Assembly (NCBI GenBank): GCA_963808455.1
Contig: CAWEHT010000118.1
Location: 1 to 18,024 of the forward strand
Length of the DNA stretch: 18,024 nucleotides
Source: CAWEHT01 sp963808455
GTDB taxonomy: Bacteria; Chloroflexota; Anaerolineae; CG2-30-64-16
Reading direction: 5' to 3'
The notes under the pieces are model-generated. The model was not told where the DNA came from, searched no databases, and saw only the letters and a list, made by a program, of their open reading frames with translations. The position numbers were made by a program, and so were the translations under genes. This document shows, in pieces, positions 9,662 through 17,595 of the stretch. The number at the start of each line of letters is the position of its first letter. Within the stretch, counting starts at the first letter, position 1.

Positions 9662-12277
9662 TTGTCATCCGCGTTGAATCGAAGCGAGCCGATGCCACGG
9701 CCTGGCCAGGCACCCAAGCTCTTCCTCTTGCGGCTGGCTCGCGCGCTGGGCCCGTGGCTCTGCCTGGGCGCCTTCTTGGCGTGCGGCTGGAGGACTCAGG
9801 ACTTCATCCACAGCGTGCCCGGCTATGGGGACATACTGGAGATGACCTGGGGCATCAGCTGGTACCAGACGGCACTGAGCCAGCACGTAAATCCTGCCGT
9901 CTATCCGCTGGCCTTCTATCCCGGTGGATGGCACCTGGCCGCCAACGGCGTGGCGCCGGAGCTCTACCTGGCGCTCGTGCCCTTGAGTCGGCTTGGGGGA
10001 GCGGCCTTCGCCTACAACGTTGCCATCCTTTTCACGTTTGTGATCGCCTTCGCCGGGGCCTACGCCCTCGCCCGCCGATTCGTAGACAGCTTGCCTTCGA
10101 CCGTTGCGGCGCTGCTGATCACTTTCTGGGGGCTGCGCTGGTTCCAGACGATCGGCCACCTCAACTTCCTTCTGTGCTCGGCCATGCTGCCCTGGATGCT
10201 GTGGGCTCTCGAACGCCTGCTCTGGCACCAGGCATGGCCGGCGCGGCGGCCTCGACCGCGGGCCCCAGGGGCAGCGCTGCTGACTCCCGGAATTGCCCAG
10301 TGCATGTGCAGGGCAGATCTTCGGTAGCGGCGCCTGTCATTCTGAGTCCCCCATGCCGTTGCGGCGGCACAGGGGCACCCAAGAAACCCTTGGACTGTCA
10401 TTCTGAGCGGCTGTGCCAACAAGACCTGTCAACGACGTGCCACAGCGAAGAATCCGTATCAGGGTTTCTTGGTAGCGGGTATGCAAGCCAGCCTGCGCCG
10501 CGGCAAGCCGCCAGCGACGAAGTCCCCGCAGGGGAAGAATCCATCGCGGTGTCACCGAAAAGGCTCCTTGCTTCTGCACTGGGACGCGCCCGCCTGCTCC
10601 CTATTCCCTGTTCGCTACTCCTTGGTCCCTGCCTCTGGCTCATCCTGGTGGGCATCCTTTGGGCAATCTCCAGCCTGGGCACGCTCTATGCCATCCTGAT
10701 CGGCGGGATCACGCTGGTAGCCTGGCTCGCCGGCCGCTTGCTCGCGCGCCAGATCAGGTGGTCGCTCGCCCTCCTGGCCCTGGCCGTGCCGGGAGCCACA
10801 GCACTGCTCCTCATCAGCCCTGTGCTCCTGCCTCTTCTGATAGAAAGCCAGGCGCTCGGCGCTGCGTTCTATTCGGTTGACGAAGTCAACTTCTGGGGCA
10901 CAAGCCTGAATGCCTTGCCGGTGCCCTATGTCTTCCATCCCTGGCTTTGGCCGCTATCGAGGTGGCTATACCGCGGGCTAACCTACGAACAAGGCGCGGC
11001 AAATCTTGGCACCCTGGCCACTTTGGCCGCCCTCGCCGGCTGCTGGCACGCGTGGCGCGACAGGAATTGGCGCCCGGTAGTCGTGCTCTCGGTGACCGGG
11101 CTGCTTCTGGCCCTTGGGTTGACCCTCAAGTGGAACAATGAATCTATCCAATGGGCTCCGCTGCGGCCGCTGGACGACGCGCTCTGGCAAATGGCGCACA
11201 TCCTGAAACCTGGCTTTTTCCAGCTGACCCGATCGCAGGCCTTTGCTGCCGCAGTCCCCTTGCCGGGGCTCGTATTGACCGCCATAATCCCGTTCTTCGA
11301 GCGGGCAGCGCGTTTTCGCTCGCTACGCTCTGATCGGCGGCATCGGGGCATTCCTGCTGGCGGCACTCACGCTGGCGCGGCTGCGCCGGCCCTGGGCACG
11401 CTGGCTTGTGGCAGCGGCACTGGCGCTCGAGGTGATTCCACCCCCGCTGCCAGCCTTCCCCTATCCGCCGGTGCCGCAGCCGGCATTTGCCTGGCTAAGC
11501 CAGCAGCAGTTGAATGGTCAGAGCATCATCGACCTGATCGCCGCGCACCCGTACACGCCGGTGCTGTACAGCGGAGGGGAATCGCTATTCGCTACGCTCT
11601 ACCATCACCAGCCCACCGTCGCCGGGGCCAGCAGCGTCTGGCCGGCCTACGCCGCGTTCCTTAGCAACTGGTTGGCAACCCACGAGCACGCCTTCTGGGA
11701 CCCCGATCTCGTGCCGATCTTGCGCTTCTACCGGGTGCACTACATCCTGATCCACATGCAAGGCACTTGGGAGCAGGGCCTGCTGTCTGAGGCCAGGCAA
11801 AACGCCGAGCTAAAGTTCGTCCAGTGCTTCTCACCCTCCGGAGGAACCAGCCCTTGGAACTACCCCATTTGCGTGCTGGAAGTCGAGCCCTCAGCTACGC
11901 CGAATATCAACGTCCTGCTTGGCTCGGGATGGTCTGGCAAGGAAAACTGGGGAGTTTGGGCCGAAGGGACCGAGTCACGGGTGGCCTGGGTGGCCATGGC
12001 ACGCCACGATGCCGGCCTCAGCGTGACGGCTTTCCCGAACTGCGTTCCCGGGCAGGACCAGGGCCTCTCCATCGAGGTTGACGGCCAGGTGCTGGCAAGC
12101 CACACCTGGCATGGCTGCGATCCTTGGTCCGCCGACGTGGCTATCCCGGCCGCCCTGGTGCAGATCGGCGCCAACGAGATCGTGATGCGCACCTCGTACG
12201 CCGCCCATCCGGTCGGCGGCTCGACCAATGACCCCCGGCTGCTGTCCGCCGGCTTCACGAAGCTGAAAATCGACTGA
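9662..12277 (+). CDS. YfhO/GT-C-like membrane protein with C-terminal jelly-roll-like domain, interrupted by a repeat and frameshifted
   Basis: About 870 codons including an inserted repeat. The first part (to about 10240) has an N-terminal helix, the outer-loop stretch GYGDILEMTWGISWYQTAL, NPAVYPLAFYPGGWHLAANGVAPELYL and helices around AFAYNVAILFTFVIAFAGAYALARRF and TFWGLRWFQTIGHLNFLL. This is the pattern of YfhO-like/GT-C integral membrane proteins common in Chloroflexota. That frame stops at 10325-10327 inside repeat-flanking DNA. The next helices (LILVGILWAISSLGTLYAILIGG) resume near 10600 in frame 1. Near 11300-11312 one extra base shifts the frame to RVFARYALIGGIGAFLLAALTLARL. From about 11900 a soluble domain follows (LGSGWSGKENWGVWAEGTESR; SIEVDGQVLASHTW; ANEIVMRTSYAAHP), resembling a carbohydrate-binding jelly roll. 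The gene may be truly disrupted, or it may be intact with an in-frame repeat plus sequence errors. Substrate unknown. Confidence 0.7.
10331..10545 (+). repeat. Degenerate interspersed repeat (TGTCATTCTGAG / GAAGAATCC type) inside the membrane-protein gene
   Basis: TGTCATTCTGAG occurs at 10335-10346 and again at 10396-10407 (preceded by C both times), and GAAGAATCC occurs at 10447-10455 and 10534-10542. Together these look like two nested or broken copies of a short interspersed element whose compact form, from memory, begins GTCATTCTGAGCG and ends GCGAAGAATC in many environmental bacterial genomes. The tract also contains a TCCCC-GCA-GGGGA hairpin (10523-10535) and the 12-base inverted repeat listed separately. 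It falls where the protein lacks membrane-protein character, between two helix regions. Boundaries are approximate. Confidence 0.6.
10379..10472. repeat. 12-base perfect inverted repeat within the interspersed element
   Basis: CCAAGAAACCCT at 10379-10390 and AGGGTTTCTTGG at 10461-10472 are exact reverse complements separated by 70 bases. They bracket the second TGTCATTCTGAG and the first GAAGAATCC, so they may mark the ends of one element copy. Confidence 0.6.
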
Positions 12278-12345
12278 TCCTTTTGGCTGGAACTCCAACC
12301 CGCACAAACGGAATAGGGCTTGCGTCTCCATGCGCAACTCATTGG

Positions 12346-12363
12346 TATACTTTGTGTTATAAT
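12346..12363 (+). promoter_or_regulatory. Promoter of the pdhABC operon (extended -10)
   Basis: TGTTATAAT at 12355-12363 is a perfect extended -10 box (TGn-TATAAT) in an AT-rich island, 68 bases before the pdhA start codon. A second -10-like TATACT lies at 12346-12351. The -35 position 17 bases upstream of 12358 reads CAACTC, which is poor. The stretch around 12278-12345 shows no clear terminator for the preceding gene. Confidence 0.6.
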
Positions 12364-12431
12364 ATTCTTGTCGGTGGTATCCTGGCTCTATTGGATGTCG
12401 GTTCTGCGCCCAAGAATCGCGAGGTAGACAA

Positions 12432-13452
12432 ATGCCGAATTCATTGGCATCAGGCGTCCTCCCTGAGCGGGCTCTGACAAAGCTCAAGGCCGGCGTGCTC
12501 GAACTATCCCAGCTCAAGGACATGTATCGGAAGATGTACCTCATCCGCCGCGTGGAAGAATCCCTCCTCGAAATGGCGGAGTCGGGCAAGATCGGCGGCG
12601 CCATGCATACGGCCATCGGGCACGAGGCCAATGCCGTCGGCTCCGCCGCGGCCCTGGAGCCCGGCGATTATGTCACCTGCACCTACCGCGGCCACCACCA
12701 CGCCCTGGCTCATGGCATGGACCCCAGGCTTGCCATCGCTGAGGTGCTCGGCAAGGCAACCGGCTTTGCTGGCGGGAAAGGCGGTTCCATGCACTTCATC
12801 TACCCGCAGATCGGCCTGATGGATGCCAACGGCATTGTGGCGGCCCAGGTGCCGCATGCGGCCGGCCTGGCCCTGGCAAGCTGGCTCCGTGGCGATAAGC
12901 GCGTGGCCCAGACCTTCTTCGGCGAGGGTGCGCTGTATCAAGGTGTGATGCATGAGAGCTTCAACATCGCGGCAGAAGTGGTGCCTGCCGGTCATCTTCT
13001 ATTGCGAAAACAACCGCTATTCGGAGATGACGCCCATCCAACGCACCTCCTCCGTGGAGGAAATCTACACCTTCGTTCAGGCTTACGGCATGCCCAGCGT
13101 GCAGATTGACGGCAACGACGTCGAAGCCGTCTACCAGGCCGTGAGGGAGGCGGCGGAGCGGGCGCGGACAGGCGGCGGCCCATCGTTCATCGAAGGGTTG
13201 ACCTATCGGCTGGCCGGGCACATGGCGGGCGATCTCGAGACCTACAGGTCCGCCGAGGAGATCGAGCTGCAGCGGAAATCGGAGCCGCTCAACGTCGTGG
13301 CCGACCGGCTCAAGGAGCACGGCGTCGGGCAGGATGAGATGGATCAGATTGCGGCTAGCGTCGAGCAGCAGGTGCAGGAATCGGTGCGCTTCGCCGAAGA
13401 AAGCCCCTATCCGGATCGCGCCACTGCTTACACCGACGTATTTGTGGCTTAG
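12432..13452 (+). CDS. pdhA: 2-oxo acid dehydrogenase E1 component, alpha subunit (pyruvate or acetoin type), one frameshift
   Basis: About 339 residues. E1 alpha binds thiamine diphosphate and, with E1 beta, decarboxylates a 2-oxo acid and passes the acyl group to lipoyl-E2 in the cytoplasm. Visible: LYRxM-type opening (LKDMYRKMYLIRRVEESL), GAMHTAIGHEANAVG, TYRGHHHALAHGMD, GGKGGSMHFI, DANGIVAAQVPHAAGLALA, then the cofactor motif FFGEGALYQG and, 80-odd bases later, CENNRYSE, giving the G-x-G...NN pattern. The frame changes by +1 near 12970-12978 (…NIAAE, then WCLPVIFYCENN). The C-terminal part has GPSFIEGLTYRLAGHMAGD, typical of the family. GAGGT at 12421-12425 precedes the ATG by six bases. 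Substrate is inferred: the sequence fits pyruvate/acetoin-type E1 alpha rather than the longer E1 of E. coli; branched-chain use is not excluded. Confidence 0.85.
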
Positions 13453-13466
13453 TCAGAGAGAAGATC

Positions 13467-14457
13467 ATGCGAAGCACCACATACGTGCAAGCAGTGAACG
13501 AGGCCATGCGTGAGGAGCTACGGCGCGATCCTGACGTTTTCATCATTGGCGAAGACGTCGGTCGCTATGGAGGGCTGTTCCGCACGACGCGCAACCTCTT
13601 CGAGGAATTTGGCCCCAAGCGCGTTCTCGACACGCCCATCTCAGAGCAAGCATTCATGGGCATGGCGCTGGGTGCGGCCGAGGCCGGGATGCGGCCCGTT
13701 GTCGAGATCATGTACATGGATTTCTTTCTGGTATGCGCCGACCAGATCTTCAACCAGATCGCGTCCATGCGCTACACAAGCGGCGGCCAGGTCAAGCTGC
13801 CACTCACCATCCGGGGCCAACAGGGTGCCGGCAAGAGGTATGGCTCCCAGCACAGCCGCTCGGTCGAGAGCGTCTTCGCTCACTTCCCGGGGATTAAGGT
13901 CGTCACGGCGGCCACCCCCTATGACGCCAAAGGGCTGTTGATCTCGTGCATCCGCGATGACAATCCGTGTGTCTTCCTCGAGCACAAGATGCTCTACTTC
14001 ACGCGTGGCGAAATGCCGCCCGCTGAAGAGAGCTACACGGTGCCGATCGGAAAGGCCGACGTAAAGCGCCAGGGCACTGACCTCACCATCGTTTCGTTCA
14101 GCTATTGTCTCCTGGAAGCCCTGGAGGCAGCCGAGGAGCTGAGCCGGAATCATGGCATCGATTGCGAGGTGATCGACCTCCGGACGATCGTGCCGCTCGA
14201 CATGCCAACGGTGCTCACCTCGCTCCAGAAGACCGGGAGACTGCTGGCAGTCCACGAATCATATGCCAGCAACGGCATCGGCGCTGAGATTGTGGCTCGC
14301 GCGGTATGAAGAAGCGCCTAAACTGCTGCGGGCCCCGGCGCGGCGCCTGGGCATGCCACCTGTGCCGATCCCAGTCTCGCTCCCGCTCGAGGATGAGGTG
14401 CTGCCGTGGAGGCAGAAGATCGAGGCGACCGTGCTCGACATGATGAAAAGCGGATGA
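13467..14457 (+). CDS. pdhB: 2-oxo acid dehydrogenase E1 component, beta subunit, one frameshift
   Basis: About 329 residues, 14 bases after pdhA. It forms the alpha2beta2 E1 with the upstream product. Family landmarks: TYVQAVNEAMREELRRDPDVFIIGEDVGRYGG (with the conserved Glu that activates thiamine diphosphate), RVLDTPISEQAFMGMALGAAEAGMRPVVEIMYMDF, QHSRSVESVFAHFPGIKVV, TIVSFSYCLLEALEAA, CEVIDLRTIVPLD, and LLAVHESYASNGIGAEIVARAV. The main frame stops with a TGA at about 14307-14309. One extra T there explains the break: reading on gives EEAPKLLRAPARRLGMPPVPIPVSLPLEDEVLP, the standard C-terminus, to the stop at 14455-14457. A premature stop would remove about 50 conserved residues, so I read it as an error. 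The ribosome site is weak. Confidence 0.87.
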
Positions 14458-14520
14458 CCGTAGGGACAATCTCCCCGTCCCAGCCGCCCACGACCCACAT
14501 GCAGTGAAGGACCAAGACCT

Positions 14521-16120
14521 ATGGCAACCGAAGTGAAGCTCCCCGACGTGCTCAAAGGCGTTCAGGATGTGACCGTTAACCGGTGGCTCGTGAAGGCCGG
14601 CGACACGGTGAAGGCCGGACAGCCGATCCTGGAAGTAGCCACTGAGAAAGTTGACACGCAGGTTGAACTCTCCAGCCGACGGCGCGATCCTCCAGATCCT
14701 CGTCGGCGAAGGCGAGATCGTCACCATCGATGCCAGGCTGGCCCTGATCGGGAGGCCAGACGAAATCCAGGGCGGACAGGCGGCGGGGTTGGCGCCGGCG
14801 CGGGCTGCCGAGGCGCAGCCCGGCGTGCGGCCCGCGCCCGTGGGTGTGGGCACCGGCGATGCCGGCCGCGAAGAGATCAAGGCCACCCCGGTCGCCCGCC
14901 GCGTCGCCGAGGAGCAAGGGATCGCGATCGAGCGGGTGAAAGGTAGTGGCGCGGGCAGCCAGGTCACCAAAGAGGATGTGCTGGCCTACGTGGCAGACAA
15001 GCAGCCTGGGGGTGGGCCGGCGGAGAAGCCAGTTGCCGTCCCCGTCCCGGCGGAGGGCCCGGCGGCTGCCCCGGCCGGAAGAGAAGCCGGCGTGGAAGGG
15101 GCGGGCGCGGCGGCCGGTTTGGCCCTGGACGCGCTGGCATTGCCTGTGCAGCGCCTGGCGGTGGAACACAATATCAACCTCCGCGAGCTGGCGGGCGACC
15201 GCCCCTGGGGCAGCCTGACGCCTGCGGACGTCCTGGCGGCAGTCGCCAGCCGGTCCGGCCAGGTCGCCCCCCCATCGCGCTGGGAACCCCAATGGCTGCC
15301 AGCAGTGCCCATGCAGGCCCCCGTTCCGCCGGCAGACGCACTGCCCAAGACAGCGCCGGGGCCCGTGGCCGGTCAGGCGCCTGCCGTGGCAGGGCAGGGC
15401 GAAGAGTTTGTGCCGCACTCGCGCATGCGCACATTGATCGCCCGCAATACCGTCCAGGCTGCTTTCACTATCCCGCAGGTTACGACCTGGTGGGACGTCA
15501 ACATGACCGCGGTGATCGAGCATCGCCGTGCGCACAAGGCAGCCTTCGCGGCGGAGGCCGCCAACCTTACCATCACCGCCTACCTGGTGCAGGCCGCCAT
15601 CGCCGGGCTGCGCGCCGTGCCATCGGCCAACAGCAGCTGGACCGACGAGGGCGTGCTGATCAAGCACTACTACAATATCGGCGTGGCCGTCGCCTTACCG
15701 CCGGATGACCATGGCCTGGGCGGCTTGCTCGTGCCGGTGATCAAGGCCGCCGGCGACCTCAGCCTGCTCGGCCTGGCGCGTGCTGTCAACGACCTGGCGC
15801 AACGGGCCCGCAACAATCAGCTCACAGGTGCGGATTTGCTGGGCGGCACCTTCAGCCTCAGTAACTACGGCACCTCCGGGAGCCGCTTCCAAACGCCTAT
15901 CATCACCGGCAACCAGGCGGGCATCCTGGGCGTCGGCGCCATCGAACGCCGGCCGGTGCTGGTCAGCCGGGGCGGGCCGCTGGACGCCAGGCTCGACGAT
16001 CAGGTGGCTTTCCCGCCGATGCTGACGCTGGGCTTCACCTACGATCACCGCATTTTGGACGGCGCCACCGCGGATGCCTATTGCGCAGCCGTGAAGGACG
16101 CGCTCGAAAAGTACCGATAG
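14521..16120 (+). CDS. pdhC: Dihydrolipoamide acyltransferase (E2), with two subunit-binding-like domains, one frameshift
   Basis: About 532 residues. E2 forms the complex core and carries the acyl group on lipoate to coenzyme A. Order: lipoyl domain (residues 1 to about 75) with the modifiable Lys in ATEKVDT (codon 14647-14649); a +1-type (or -2) frame change near 14665-14675 inside this domain; a Pro/Ala/Gly linker; a peripheral subunit-binding domain (about 14877-15000, ATPVARRVAEEQGIAIERVKGSG…TKEDVLAYV); another linker; a second, more diverged copy (about 15128-15250, LPVQRLAVEHNINLRELAGDRPWG…TPADVLAAV); a third linker; and the catalytic domain from about 15410 with the active-site DHRILDG (His codon 16046-16048). 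AAGGA lies nine bases before the ATG. The 63-base gap after pdhB shows no feature. No lipoamide dehydrogenase (E3) is in the window. Confidence 0.88.
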
Positions 16121-16162
16121 CAGCGGGAGATGACCCCGAATCACCGGGTCATCTCCCGCTGC
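16120..16162 (+). terminator. Strong hairpin ending the pdhABC operon
   Basis: CAGCGGGAGATGACCC (16121-16136) and GGGTCATCTCCCGCTG (16146-16161) form a perfect 16-base stem with a nine-base loop; one more G-C pair is possible using the last base of the pdhC stop codon. It follows the stop directly. There is no T-run, so it either works as an atypical terminator or protects the 3' end. Confidence 0.6.
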
Positions 16163-16186
16163 CGGACTGGCTGAGAACAACGGCAG

Positions 16187-16230
16187 AGGTCAGGGTGCCC
16201 CGGACCCCGTCTGTGACAGGGACCTGACCT
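16187..16230. repeat. Inverted repeat, possible REP-like element
   Basis: AGGTCAGG (16187-16194) is the reverse complement of CCTGACCT (16223-16230). Between them lies CTGTGACAG (16211-16219), itself nearly palindromic. The arrangement resembles short intergenic palindromic repeats, but only one copy is in the window. Confidence 0.35.
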
Positions 16231-16275
16231 GGTCGCCCGCCACAGGTGCCGCCGACGGAACACGTCCCCCCGATT

Positions 16276-16303
16276 TTGCGCTCGCCATGCTCCTGATTAT
16301 AAT
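16276..16303 (+). promoter_or_regulatory. Candidate SigA-type promoter upstream of the ABC transporter
   Basis: TTGCGC at 16276-16281 and a perfect TATAAT at 16298-16303 are 16 bases apart. A transcript starting here would carry a leader of about 345 bases before the ATPase gene. The TATAAT is within a near-palindrome, so minus-strand use is also possible. Confidence 0.5.
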
Positions 16304-16644
16304 ACCGCGCTGACATAATGAAGTGCACGCACAGCCACCCCACAGCTTGTGTGCTCGCGGATGAGGGCAGCTTGCATGGCCGGGTCATGTGGCCCCCGGG
16401 TGATGAACCGGCCAAGAGGCACTGGATGAACCTGCTCCCGTGCCCATTGCAGGCTCCGTAGGCGGCGGTCCGGCGTCGTGACCCGAGGAGGGTTGCAGTT
16501 CGGGCCTGCCCGCTCTTGCGTTTTTCCGGCGAGCACAAGCAGCCAGTGGGGTGGCGTTTGTTGGCGCTGCCCAGCCGTTCCAGCGCAAATCAATTGACCG
16601 TTCGCAATGCCGTGCCGGGAGCGTTGGCCCGCCCGGTGCCGCAC

Positions 16645-16652
16645 AGGAGGAG
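16645..16652 (+). promoter_or_regulatory. Ribosome binding site that decides the ATPase start
   Basis: AGGAGGAG lies six bases before the ATG at 16659. This, and the alignment-like start MIDVVNLSKSYG typical of ABC ATPases, excludes the ATG at 16551. Confidence 0.8.
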
Positions 16653-16658
16653 CATCGC

Positions 16659-17582
16659 ATGATTGATGTTGTCAACCTCTCGAAGTCATATGGCCCCATC
16701 GAAGCCCTCAAGGGGGTCTCATTCCAGATCAAGGCCGGGGAGATTGTGGGCTTGCTCGGCCCAAACGGCGCCGGCAAGACCACGATCATCAAGATCCTCA
16801 CCGGCTACTTGCAGCCCGATAGCGGGCAAGCCGTCGTGGACGGCCTGGACGTGCTCACCCACACCAGAGAAGTGCAGGCGCGCCTGGGCTATCTGCCCGA
16901 GAACGCGCCCCTGTACCCCGAGCTGTCCGTTCAGGCGTACCTGAAGCTGGTTGCCGACCTGCGCAACATTCCCCCGGAGCAGCAGCTGCCGCTGATTTCC
17001 GAAGCGGTGTACGCTACAGGCCTGGCAGAGCATCTCACGCGCCCTATCGGCCAGCTGAGCAAAGGCTTCCGACAGCGCGTCGGATTGGCGCAGGCCATCC
17101 TCCACAAGCCCCAGCTGTTGATCCTTGACGAGCCGACGGTTGGATTGGACCCCACACAGATCATCGAGATCCGGCGCTTGATCAAGCGCCTGGCGGCGCA
17201 CAGCACCATACTTTTTTCGACGCACATCCTGTCGGAGGTCGAAGCGCTCTGTGACCGCGCTATCATATTGATGAACGGCCAGGTCCGGGCGGACTCTCGC
17301 CTCGCCGAGCTCGCCGCCACGGCCAATGCCATCCTGGTGCTCGGCCAGCACGTCAACGGCGTCAACCGGGCGCTGCGTGGCGTGCAGGGAGTGCGCGGCG
17401 TGGAAACCATGCGCACGCCCGACGGCTTCCCGGCTTTCCGTGTCCTTGGCGAAGACAAGGTGGACCTTTGCCCGCAGATCTATGATCTGGTGCGGGGACA
17501 GGACTGGCCGCTGCGCGAGCTACGCCGCGATGTGCGCACCTTGGAATCCGTGTTCAACCAGCTGGCCACCACTGCAGCTTGA
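16659..17582 (+). CDS. ABC transporter ATP-binding protein (GldA/NosF-like)
   Basis: 307 residues. The nucleotide-binding subunit of an ABC-2 type transporter. All ATPase motifs are visible: Walker A GPNGAGKT (residues 34-41), Q-loop region GYLPENAPLYPEL, signature LSKGFRQR (133-140), Walker B LLILDEP (153-159) and the switch His in STHILSE (189). A C-terminal extension of about 90 residues follows (from about residue 220). The Q-loop followed by PENAPLYPEL and the signature variant LSKGFRQRVGLAQA are typical of the GldA-like branch, named for the gliding ATPase but widespread in non-gliding bacteria. It is followed 13 bases later by a permease of the matching type, so they form one transporter. 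The cargo is unknown. Confidence 0.92.
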   Translation: MIDVVNLSKSYGPIEALKGVSFQIKAGEIVGLLGPNGAGKTTIIKILTGYLQPDSGQAVVDGLDVLTHTREVQARLGYLPENAPLYPELSVQAYLKLVADLRNIPPEQQLPLISEAVYATGLAEHLTRPIGQLSKGFRQRVGLAQAILHKPQLLILDEPTVGLDPTQIIEIRRLIKRLAAHSTILFSTHILSEVEALCDRAIILMNGQVRADSRLAELAATANAILVLGQHVNGVNRALRGVQGVRGVETMRTPDGFPAFRVLGEDKVDLCPQIYDLVRGQDWPLRELRRDVRTLESVFNQLATTAA

Positions 17583-17595
17583 AGGGTAAGAGACA

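Larger units (their letters stand above)
16163..16658. other. Intergenic region, no convincing gene
   Basis: Roughly 500 bases between pdhC and the ABC ATPase. Open frames exist on both strands (for example minus 16149-16538 and 16297-16644) but none shows a known motif, a good start site or sensible composition. The stretch holds an inverted repeat (16187-16230) and a promoter candidate (16276-16303). The part from about 16320 to 16640 shows nothing I can name; it may be a long untranslated leader or a decayed gene. Confidence 0.5.

Noticed and set aside
8404..9717. Long minus-strand open frame (437 codons) opposite murJ
   Set aside because: It mirrors the strong murJ frame in GC-rich DNA, has Gln/Arg/Gly-rich composition without motifs, and no ribosome site.
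10323..10478. GGTAGCGG at 10323-10330 and 10471-10478 as a target-site duplication
   Set aside because: The sequence between them does not have inverted ends next to these copies, and the second core copy of the repeat lies beyond 10478, so the pair does not frame the element cleanly.
16187..16288. Small minus-strand open frame starting at 16288 after a GGAG
   Set aside because: The GGAG is only one base from the ATG, the product of about 32 residues has no motif, and it runs into the inverted repeat.
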